Shown: positions 35,453-45,998 of the stretch, one piece after another
How the letters are laid out: the number at the start of each line of letters is the position of its first letter
How positions within the stretch are numbered: position 1 is the first letter of the stretch
Assembly: GCA_011033025.1 (NCBI GenBank)
Contig: WFMF01000322.1
Coordinates: forward strand, 124,001-188,000
Origin: Beroe forskalii
Taxonomy: Eukaryota; Ctenophora; Nuda; Beroida; Beroidae
Length of the DNA: 64,000 nucleotides
Direction: 5' to 3'
Made by a program: the position numbers and the translations under genes
The notes under the pieces: model-generated
Told to the model about the DNA's origin: nothing
Databases searched by the model: none
Seen by the model: the letters and a program-made list of their open reading frames with translations, nothing else

Positions 35453-36388
35453 CTAGGGCGTTCGGAAATGATTGTCACTACAGGCATAAAATGACAAATA
35501 TGACCAAATATGTCAAAATTTCGACATATTCGAGTACAAGGGTCTCTACCAGACTGAATTGCAAATTTTCAGTGTTAACGAAGATTTTTGAGTGGGTCAT
35601 CTAGCTAGTTTTTTGATTGTTTTCAGGTGCTCTGCTGTATGGCGAATTCTACATCTTCTAGGGAATGTTTTTATGGTTCGATTTCACTATTCAGGACATA
35701 TTCAGGGCGTTCAGGTCCAAAACTAAAGAATAGGATGATTGGTTGACATTCGGGGCAAATTTCTGTACAATTTAACCCTGTATGATTGATACAGATTAGA
35801 GCTAAATGTGGCAAATTTAAGAGTTCAGTAACCGATAATGCAGTACACATCTTGCACACACGATCCTGAAGTTAAGACAATAACTCAAAATCTTAAAAAT
35901 GGTTGTCCCGTGTACGGAAGGGTCTGAACTAATAGCCTAGCACGATAACCGAACGTATCAAGTTATTTAAACGTTATATATCTGGGCAATTGTCAGAGCA
36001 AAAGTTGCAATTGCCCTATCTAGAGCATATCCTTTTAGAGGTCAAAGCACCCCCTTAAGATTATTTAAACTTGACGAAAAACAGTTTATTTGTTCCAGTA
36101 AGCATCAACGTGTGCTGCAACAGCCTCATTTTGATTATCTCGCTCTTCCTGGGTCCGTTGATAGCGTGTTTTCTTTGACAACGAAATTTGTGGTCAGTTT
36201 CGTACAGCGGAGCAAAAAATTAGAAATTTGAATCCGCTGTAGAATGGGCTAAGAAAACTTAGTTATCGGTAAAACCCGATTATCTTAATCCAAAAAGGTC
36301 TGAAAAAAACGAATATCACATCAAAAAGTCACTCACGGCAGCCGTTTCTCCAGAAAATTGCAAGTGACAATCTTTTCCGAACGCACTA
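35453..36388. mobile_element. hAT-like non-autonomous element with about 25-bp TIRs
   Basis: The left end TAGGGCGTTCGGAAATGATT continues with GTCACT. The right end is its reverse complement with one or two changes (AGTGACAATCTTTTCCGAAC, GCACTA). The TAGGGCGTTCGGAA start is of the kind seen in hAT elements. I could not see a clean 8-bp target duplication. The 0.9-kb interior has no transposase frame. Confidence 0.55.
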
Positions 36389-36574
36389 TTATTTGATATC
36401 AGGTTTAAAAATATATATCTGTAGCAGAGTCGAAGGGACCTTGAAATCACAGCTACCAAATGATGTCTTGGATCTTCAATATTTTTTGCGCTTAGAACCA
36501 GATCTTTCTATTTAGCCATGACAGGCAACACATATCTGGTGTGTAGAATAGGGATTTCTTCGTCAATTTAATCA

Positions 36575-38335
36575 GAAATAGGACGAGTAGAGTGGTTACG
36601 AACATCTTCAATTGTAAATACCAAAACGCCGTGTTCTTTTGTGATATTTCAATGAATATCATTCATCATAGTCATACATTCTGAGAAGTTAATTGGTTAG
36701 AACATACAACTGACACGCAACATATTCATATCACTACGCTCTTATCTTAACTAAATCTATAAATAATTGAATTAAATTAATTTTTATTAGAAAATGCACT
36801 GAATATATTATACGACACCCACGTCTGCTGGTTATGTGAAATACACATGTTATTGTTAAGATACATTAGTATTGGCATGTCAAGGCACGAGCACTGTACA
36901 CAGTACACAGTGACGTAATGACGTAAGTGAGCTAGTAGAGAGAGAGAGAGAGAGTTCCCGCTCAAAACCCTATGTTTTGTCACATGTCACTGCATACCGG
37001 ACACTGTTGCTCATGACTCTGTGTCTTGACCTTGTCAATAGCTGTGGAAAATTCTGCCTTTCAGTTGGTCTTGATACGTTGGTAAATTAAATAAGAATAA
37101 CGGTACTGATTTCAGTTTATCATTAATTAATGTTCCATCATCGTATTCCCTGGTATATATAAGCTTTCTTTAATTTTATGTTTAAAACATTTTGCTTTCA
37201 AACGTTAGTTATCACAGTTCAAACGTGTGATTTGGCAACTTGGATTTGCTGTCAAGTGTTTTCCAACTTCGGTCATACCAGTTCCTATTTGTCTTCATGT
37301 GTTCTTCAAACCGTGTTCGAAGAGCACGACAAGTCTCACCAATATACCGCCCACAAACTACAAGTGATCCAAGTGATCCTGTATAAATCATGTTTGAGGT
37401 GTTTTGGCTGTCTGTCTAAAAACTGAACTTATGACATAATTCTAGAATAACTGTTTAAATAAATTAACTGACATTTCCCGGTAAATTCTTACTAATACAT
37501 TGTTTGCCAATGTATGGTAACTTTAAAATACACCTTAAACTTTTCTGGCCCTTCGTGTACCAGCTTTTCTGTCGTGTTAACTTTATTAGTAATTTCCTTG
37601 ATAATAATATACGTAAAATTTTTTACTGTATCCATTATTACTAACATTTCTACAATTTTCTCAACTTCATCATGAAATAGTTCCCACGAGCTACAAATTT
37701 TGTACGCTCGATCGACTAAGGTCCTAATTAAACCTAACTTAAACTTAAACGGTGAAAACTGAGAAAGTGAGTGAACACACCTGAGTGTGTCGGTTTACGG
37801 TATACTGTAATAGATATGTCCTCTGTACTAGAATTATTGTCTTTAATGATAAGTAGATCTAAAATCGGCAATTTATCTGACACTTTATCACATGTAAACT
37901 TAATACTGGGATGTAAACTGTTTAAATAAGCTAAAAATCTGTCTGCATCATCTTCATTATCAAATACGGCTAAAGTATCATCTACATATCTACAAAATAC
38001 AGTTAAAAAGAATGATTCGTAATTGTTCTGACTAATAAAAGTTATATTCAAATAATCGTGTTCCTCTCGCCTAATCTTATCTTCTAACAAATGGTTCATA
38101 AATATATCTGCTAAAATAGGTGCAAGTGGTGAGCCCATGGCACAACCATCTATCTGTTTGTAATACTTGTTATTAAATATGAAAACATTATCCTTAAGGC
38201 AATGATTCAAGGCTTTTCGAAAAATAGTCCTTGTCATTCCATTCACTACTTGATCCTTAACTGCTACTCCCTTAATCCTAGGGTATAACGCATCAATAAT
38301 GATGTTTATGGTTTCTTCTAGTGGTATGTTAGTGA
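36575..38335 (-). pseudogene. Penelope-like retroelement, copy A (RT plus decayed GIY-YIG end)
   Basis: The minus strand from about 38330 reads TNIPLEETI, then YKQIDGCAMGSPLAPILA near 38130 and the catalytic RYVDD near 37990. LPILDLLIIKDNN near 37850 and VYRKPTHSGVF near 37800 follow. These are the Penelope RT motifs, and the 5' part is missing. A one-base difference in a T run near 37755 breaks the frame relative to copy B. The GIY-YIG endonuclease region (37240-37440) is present but frameshifted. The 3' end carries a GA microsatellite at about 36938-36953. Confidence 0.85.
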
Positions 38336-39735
38336 TGCAGACAGATTTTTAGCTTATTTAAACAGTTTACATCCCAGTATTAAGTTTACATGTGATAAAG
38401 AAGTGTCAGATAAATTGCCGATTTTAGATCTACTTATCATTAAAGACAATAATTCTAGTACAGAGGACATATCTATTACAGTATACCGTAAACCGACACA
38501 CTCAGGTGTGTTCACTCACTTTCTCAGTTTTTCACCGTTTAAGTTTAAGTTAGGTTTAATTAGGACCTTAGTCGATCGAGCGTACAAAATTTGTAGCTCG
38601 TGGGAACTATTTCATGATGAAGTTGAGAAAATTGTAGAAATGTTAAGTAATAATGGATACAGTAAAAATTTTACGTATAGTATTATCAACAAGGAAATTA
38701 CTAATAAAGTTAACACGACAGAAAAGCTGGTACACGAAGGGCCAGAAAAGTTTAAGGTGTATTTTAAGTTACCATACATTGGCGACATTTCATCGAAAGT
38801 CAAACAATGTATTAGTAAGGATTTACCGGGGAAATGTCAGTTAATTTATTTAAACAGTTATTCTAAATTATGTCATAAGTTCAGTTTTAAAGACAGACAG
38901 CCAAAACACCTCAAACATGATTTGGTATACAGGATCACTTGTAGTTGTGGGCGACGGTATATTGGTGAGACTTGTCGTGCTCTTCGAACACGGTTTGAAG
39001 AACACATGAAGACAAGTGGAACTGGTATGACCGAAGTTGGAAAACTTGGCGGCAAATCCAAGTTGCCAAATCACGTTTGAGAACTGTGATATACTAACGT
39101 TTGAAAGCAAAATGTTTAAACGCAAAATTAAAGAAAGCTTATATATACAGGAATACGATGATGGAACATTAATTAATGATAAACTGAAATCAGTACCGTT
39201 ATTCTTATTTAATTTACCAACGTATCAAGACCAACTGAAAGGCAGAATTTTCCCCAGCTATTGACAAGGTCAAGACACAGAGTCACTGAGCAACAGAGTG
39301 TCGGTATGCAGTGACGTATTGACAAGCATAGGGTTTGAGCGGGAACTCTCTCTCTCTCTCTCTCTACTAGCTCACTTACGTCATTACGTCACTGTGTACT
39401 GTGTACAGTGCTCGTGCCTTGACATTGCCAATTGCTGTGTATCTTGTATAATGTATATTGTATTTCACATAATAGCAGACAGTAGATTGTCGTATAATAT
39501 ATTCAGTGCATTTTCTAATAAATTAATTTAATTCAATTATTTATAGATTTAGTTAAGATAAGAGCGTAGTGATATGAATATGTTGCGTGTCAGTTGTATG
39601 TTCTAACCAATTAACTTCTCAGAATGTATGACTATGATGAATGATATATTCATTGAAATATCACAAGAACACGGCGTTTTAATTGTTACAATTGAAGATG
39701 TTCGTAACCACTCTACTCGTCCTATTTCTGATTAA
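38336..39735 (+). pseudogene. Penelope-like retroelement, copy B (RT C-terminal part and intact GIY-YIG motif)
   Basis: This copy begins inside the RT, just after the YVDD region (DADRFLAYLNS), and is open to 39080. LPILDLLIIKDNN and VYRKPTHSGVFTHFLSF are followed by the linker. The GIY-YIG endonuclease start is LVYRITCSCGRRYIGETCRA near 38920-38980, then RTRFEEH. The frame is lost near 39060. A TC microsatellite at 39348-39365 mirrors the GA tract of copy A. The two copies meet head to head at 38335/38336 and end in the same sequence, so they form an inverted pair truncated at different 5' points. Confidence 0.85.
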
Positions 39736-40850
39736 AGCAACACATATCATATGGACATTAGACTCGTGACAATAGATTTCCAACTGTACTGAATCTCAAT
39801 CGATTACACATCAAAATATTCTTCATTCTGTATGAAATTTAAACACAGATTTAACTCCATATACACGTATCTCATGCTTGTGAGACAAATTCAAAGAGAA
39901 CGCGAGTGACTCATCCACGCTTATGTAAGAGACTGGCCCAACTCTAAAACAGGCGGTGTGACGTCATCAATTCATCACGTTAACTCCTGACAATGACGCC
40001 ATGTTAATCTAATGTAGGTATTTTGACACGACCTGTTAAGGCTGTGTGTTGTCATTATATAGTAAGTAAGCGAGTGGCTGCTTCTTCAGTGAGACAATCT
40101 CACGCCGTTTTGTGGATGTTTGGATTTGCGCAGAGTTTGTGCAAAACAAATTCTTATGTCTGTGAATTTTGAGTCAACGAGTCTCGTTATATGACTTTTT
40201 CATAGGTCTCTTTAAATCCCTGATTTCTGACTGCTGCAGATTGCTTATTTGCTTCCATTGATTGCGCTGTGAGGACAATACTTTAAACGGCACTAAGTAT
40301 TATGTTCCCAAGTGCGTTAAAACCGAGAGCTCCATTATGGCCACCATGTCAACCACGGAGTGCAGCTGAATGGATATGGCTTGTAAAACAGTAATAAACT
40401 GCTTCAATCTGACACCAATTCATGTTCAGTCCGACACCTCATGTTATCTGCCAACAATGACACCAGTTCACTATGAACTCTCACAGTCTAACACCATTTG
40501 TCTGTCAACTTTGACACCGTATTTTTTGATTTTTTGGATTTTGACACCATCAATTTGAACTCTGACACCATTTGTCTCAACTGTGACACCAGTTGATTAT
40601 ATGGCACCAGTTCATATTTTGACGCCAGTTTTTATTTGATTTTGACAACGGATTACTTCGGTGGCTGATCAGTTGTTATGTGTTTGCAGCCAATACTTCA
40701 CACCAAATACCGCTCAGTTATTTACTGCTGAATTATTTCTTTTCTCCAAAAATTGCTTTCTTTCATCTTAACGGGATCATATCCCAAATTCAAACGTATT
40801 TCGTCAGCACTTTTCGATTCCCCCTCCCTCCCGTCGGTCAGCTTTTGTCA
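39736..40850. other. Intergenic with degenerate TGACACCA repeats
   Basis: No gene seen. From about 40408 to 40635, TGACACC followed by ATT or AGTTCA recurs about ten times, every 20-30 bp, as a decayed minisatellite. Confidence 0.5.
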
Positions 40851-41340
40851 GGCGGGGGTAAGGCAAACTTTGGCAAACTTTGGCAAACACTTTTTTTGGC
40901 AAACTGCTAAATTTAGGGATTAATTTGCCAAAATTTGCCAAAGTTTGCCAAAAATTATATGACTTTTCAAAGCATTTGTAAGAAATTTTTCACTTGAATA
41001 GGTGTCAGATGGTAAGCTAGAACATTCAAAGAAACGAAAAAGGTATCAGTTAGTTGAGTAAAGGATCGAGCTAATCTATATTGGTATAAAAAGATTACAG
41101 TAATTATATACTAGGAATACAATTTATATATATACCTCAAGAAAAAAGTAAATTATGCATGAATCCAATTAGCTAATTAACATTATTTGAATCATTTTAT
41201 GAAAACCAACAAATTTGGATCATTTACTTCAATTATTTTCATTATAAGAGTTCGAAGGGAAACAAATCATTTCAATTGTCGGGATTAAAATGGCCAAACC
41301 AAGGTACAAAACACAACGAATATATCTACTTTTCGTAAGG

Positions 41341-42415
41341 AGTGGGTTTTGAGTGGAAAGGGGTGGGTTATTAGTTATTTGGGGTGGTATATGAGTGGAA
41401 AAGGGTGGGTTATGAGTTGATTTGAGTGGGTTAGGAGTTAAGATGGGGTGGGTTATGGGTTGATTGGAGTGAGTTATGAGTGGAAATGGGTGGGTTATGA
41501 GTGGAAAGGGGTGGGTTATGAGTTGATTGGGGTGGGTTATGAGTTGATTGAAGTGGGTTATGAGTTGACTGGGGTGGGTTCAGAGTGGTAAGGGGTGGGT
41601 TATAAGTTGATTGGGGTGGGTTATTAGCGGTAATGGGTGGATTATGAGTTGATTGGGGTGGGTTATGAGTGGAAAGGGGTGGGTTATTATTGGATAGAGT
41701 GGGTTAAGAGTGGAAAGGGGTGCGTTATGAGTTGATTGGGCTGGTTTATGAGTTGATTGGGGTGGGTAATGAGCAGAAGGGAGTGGGTTATGAGTTGATT
41801 GGGGTGATTTAGGAGTTGATTGAGTTGGGTTATGAGTTGATTGGGGTGGGTTCAGAGTGGCGAGGGGTGAGTTATGAGTTGATTGGGGTGGGTTATTAGC
41901 GGTAAGGGGTGGGTTATGTGTTGATTGGGGTGGGTTATGAGTGGAAAGGGGTGGGTTATCAGTGGAAAGGGATGGGTTATGAGTGGTAAGGGGTGAGTTA
42001 TGAGTTGATTGGGGTGGGTTATGAGTGGTAAGGGGGTGGGTTATGAGTTGATTGGGGTGGAATATGAGGTGATTGGGGTGGGTTATGAGTGGAAAGGGGT
42101 GGGTTATGAGTTGATTGGGGTGGGTTATGAGACATGAGTGGAAAGGAGTGAGTTATGAGTGGAAAGGGGTGGGTTATGAGTTGATTGGGCTGGGTTATGA
42201 GTGGAAAGGGTTGGGTTATGAGTTGATTCGGGTGGGTAATGAGTTGATTCGGGTGGGATATGAGTTGATTGGGGTGGGATATGAGGTAATGGGGGTGGGT
42301 TATGAGTGGAAAGGGGTGGGTTATGAGTTGATTGGGCTAGGTTATGAGTGGAAAGGGTTGGGTTACGAATGATAAGGGGTTGGTTATGAGTGAAAGGGAT
42401 GGGCTATAAGTAAGC
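41341..42415 (+). repeat. 21-bp minisatellite, unit GGGGTGGGTTATGAGTTGATT
   Basis: About 50 units alternate between a GAGTTGATT and a GAGTGGAAA variant. Because 21 is a multiple of three, it gives a local open frame (heptapeptide LIGVGYE or EWKGVGY). I treat that as a by-product. Confidence 0.9.
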
Positions 42416-44090
42416 CTATCCCACTCCTTAGTGAGCCTATCACACACCTAAGTAAGCCTATCACGCTCCTAAGTAAGCCTATCACACTCCTACACTCCTA
42501 AGTAAGCCTATCACACTCCTAAGTAAGCCCATCACACTCCTAAGTGAGCCTATCACACTCCTAAGTGAGACTATCACACTCTTAAGTTAGCCTATCACAC
42601 CCCTAAGTAAGCCTATAACACTCCTAAGTAAGCCTATCACACTCCTGAGTAAGCTTATCACAGTCCTAAGTAATCCTATCACACTCCTAAGTAAGCCCAT
42701 CACACTCCTAAGTGAGCCTATCAAACTCCTAAGTGAGCCTATCACACTCCTGAGTAAGCCTATCACACTCCTAGAAGTAAGCCTATCACACTCCTAAGTT
42801 ATCCTATCACACTCCTAAGTAAGCCTAGTGCACTCCTAAGGAAGCCTATCACACTCCTGAGTAAGCCTATCACGGTCCTAAGTAAGCCTATCACACTCCT
42901 ACACTCCTAAGTAAGCCTATCACACTCCTAAGTAAGCCCATCACACTCCTTAGTGAGCCTATCACACTTTTAAGTGAGACTATCACACTCCTGAGTAAGC
43001 CTATCACACTCCTAGAAGTAAGCCTATCACACTCCTAAGTAATCCTATCACACACCTAAGTAAGCCTATCACGCTCCTAAGTAAGTCTATCACACTCCTA
43101 CACTCCTAAGTAAGCCTATCACGCTCCTTAGGTAGCCCATCACACTCCTAAGTGAGCCTATCACACTCCTAAGTGAGACTATCACACTCTTAAGTTAGCC
43201 TATCACACCCCTAAGTAAGCCTATAACACTCCTAAGTAAGCCTATCACACTCCTGAGTAAGCTTATCACACTCCTAAGTAATCCTATCACACTCCTAAGT
43301 AAGCCCATCACACTCCTAATTGCAAGTGAGCCTATCAAACTCCTAAGTGAGCCTATCACACTCCTGAGTAAGCCTATCACACTCCTAGAAGTAAGCCTAT
43401 CACACTCCTAAGTAATCCTATCACACTCCTAAGTAAGCCCATCACACTCCTAAGTAAGCCTATCACACTCCTAAGTAAGCCCATCACCTTCTTAGTGAGA
43501 CTATCACACTCTTAAGTTAGCCTATCACACCCCTAAGTAAGCCTATCACACCTCTAAGTGAGCCTGTCACACCCCTAAGTAAGCCTATTGCACTCCTTAG
43601 TAAGCCTATTGCACTCCTTAGTTAGCCTATCGCACTCCTAAGTGAGCCTATCACACTCCTAAGTAAGCCTATCACACTCCTAAGTAAGCCTATCACACTC
43701 CGAAGTGAGCCTATCACACTCCTAAGTTAGCCTATCACACTTTTAAGTAAGCCTATCACACTCCTGAGTAAGCCTATCACAATCCTAACTAAGCCTATCA
43801 CACTCCTAAGTAAGCCTATCACACTCCTAAGTAAGCTTATTGCAATTCTAAGTAAGTCTATCACACTTCTGAGTAAGCTTATAATACTCTTAAGTTACCC
43901 TATCACGCCCCTTAATAAGCCTATCACTCTCCTGAGTAAGCCTATCACACTCCTAAGTATGTCCTATCGCACTCCTAAGTAAGCCTTTAACACTCCTAAG
44001 TAAGCCTTTCACACTCCTGAGTATGCCTATCACGCTCCTAAGTAAGCCTATCACACTCCTAAATAAGCCTATCACACTCGTAAGTTACAC
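42416..44090 (-). repeat. 21-bp minisatellite, unit CCTATCACACTCCTAAGTAAG, with higher-order structure
   Basis: About 80 units, strand arbitrary. A longer block, recognisable by AGTGAGACTATCACACTC and CACTCCTACACTCCTAAG, recurs at about 42563 and 43165 (602 bp apart) and partly again near 43494. This shows higher-order amplification. It abuts the preceding minisatellite directly at about 42415. Confidence 0.9.
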
Positions 44091-44535
44091 TTACCCTCTT
44101 ATTACCCGAAATGTATGTTAAATGGGAAAGCATGGGCCATGGGGGAATCCCTTAAGCAGGGGGAATCCCTTAAAAATAAGTGAATTTGCTGAGGGGTCCC
44201 CTCTATTTTCGAATATAAAGTACAGAGGACTCCTTCATTTTTAAGGCAATTCCCTTAACATACACTACGCTTTACTAAACCTCTTTTTGATGCTCTACTT
44301 TGGTACTGAAAGCATATTTCCGAACTCGCGATGGCTTGTTCTCAAAAACATGGGTGCCCTAGTGCCCGAAACCATAGTTTCAAGTTCAAACGCCCTAAAT
44401 TCTCCAGGATTTGCCACCATGGTTTCAAGGGAAAATGTCATTTTTTAAGGGAAACCCTTAAATTTATGGCTTTTCCTTAAAGATAAGGGAAATCATTAAC
44501 TTGTGCACGCAGGCCATCTTTAATATAAAATGAAT
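44091..44535. other. Non-coding spacer with AAGGG/CCCTT inverted motifs
   Basis: Repeats of GGGAATCCCTTAA and TTAAGGGAAACCCTTAA type occur in both orientations. No gene was seen. Confidence 0.4.
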
Positions 44536-45206
44536 TCACACGTGAATAATGTTTGTGCCGCCGTATACAATTAAATTTGAACTTGCCAAGAAAATATCAA
44601 GAGAAACGAAGGCTAAGCTGGGCGAAGTCGTGCCGTTGCTATGGATACAGATATTCTGCACGTGCAGATTATGATCAGTTCTATGTGAGTGCTTTCTGAT
44701 ACGTTGTTGATTGCTGTGTTTTAGCGTTTGAAAGAACGACGTGTTTACTGTTTTTCATTTGAAATTCAAGATCTGGAAATGGCTGGCGTCGTGGAGGCTA
44801 TTTCCGTTAGCATCTCTTCATAAATCTGTGACAGACGTTGGTCGATTTAAATCAATGCTGAGTTGATGGTAACGGAAACATTTGAATTTACAGCAATTTA
44901 AGATTGAACAAAATCAAAATCAAATTGAATCGAATTTGGGCATAGCACATTGCGATTTTGGAATACTGCTCTTGGCGTAAATCAATGCTTATCAATTCAA
45001 CGTTCAGTATGAGTGCGATACTCCGAAGTTTTAATTTTCAGATTTAAATTCATCATACAAGAGCAAATTATAATGATAAAAACTTGCACGGTCCAGCATA
45101 ACTAAAAGTAACCAACGAATAATGTTAAATTCTGCTCCTTCATAAACTTTTTGAGAGCTTATTATTTGGTCCTGTATTATCTAGCAGGCCCAACGGGCCT
45201 TTCTAG
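44536..45206 (+). mobile_element. Helitron-like non-autonomous element, copy 2
   Basis: It begins TCACACGTGAATAATG, the TC start expected of Helitrons. It contains the same ordered blocks as copy 1 and ends GCAGGCCCAACGGGCCTTT, then CTAG before T. The 3' hairpin has lost perfect pairing in its last bases. Length is 671 bp, and there is no protein-coding potential. Confidence 0.68.
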
Positions 45207-45225
45207 TCTATTACATAAAGTAAAG

Positions 45226-45998
45226 TCACACGTGAATAATGTTTGTGCCGCCGTATACAATTAAATTTGACCTTGCCAAGAAAATATCAAGAGAAACGAA
45301 TGCAAAAGGGAGAAATGAGGCGCCGTTGCTATGGAAACCAATTTTGTGCACGTGCAGATTATTATCAGTTCTATGCGAGAGCTTTCTATTACGCTACTAC
45401 TGTTAAATGAAGTTTGATTTAGTTTTTTAAAATTTGACGTTTCCCTTATACTTCGAAGTCAAGATCTCAAGGTGGAGAAAGGACATAACTTGAATAACGG
45501 AGGATATTTCAGATGAATGTTTTCTGTGGCAGAGTTGTGCAGATAATCAATGCTGAGTCGGTGGTAACAATAGTTACTATAGTTTCGAAATTAGCCGTTT
45601 AGTTTACAAAAGTGTTCAACTCAATCGAGTCGAATATAGGTGTAGCAGATTACGAAGACAGTTTCTGGCCTGGATTATGTAAAAAAATGGTCCAATGTCA
45701 GTATCAGTATGAGAATTAACATAGACTTCTTGCAATTAAAACGTAACGCTGCAACAAAACTCACATGGTTTAGCATAACTAACAATAACCGACGCCGTTA
45801 AATTTTCCACTCTGCTCCTTCATAAAATTGAATAATGATTTAATTGATTTCGTTACGAATAAATTTTGATGTAATGGAATTTTTGATGCGGTAATAAGTA
45901 TCCAATCAATTTAAATGGAAGTTTTTAAAATTTGCGAACGAGGTGCTGCAGTGCGTAGCTGTGTGATCTGTATATATGCAGGCCCAACGGGCCCGCTA
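45226..45998 (+). mobile_element. Helitron-like non-autonomous element, copy 3, in tandem with copy 2
   Basis: It begins TCACACGTGAATAATG only 20 bp after copy 2 ends and closes GCAGGCCCAACGGGCCCGC, then TAG before T. The first 70 bp are almost identical to copy 2, while the middle is diverged. Length is 773 bp. Confidence 0.68.

Noticed and set aside
42115-43380. Open frames with LIGVGYE and LLRSVIG heptads
   Set aside because: By-product of 21-bp minisatellites; frames are broken wherever units vary.
42416-44090. Regularly spaced repeats resembling a CRISPR array
   Set aside because: There are no unique spacers between repeats and the genome is eukaryotic; it is a head-to-tail minisatellite.
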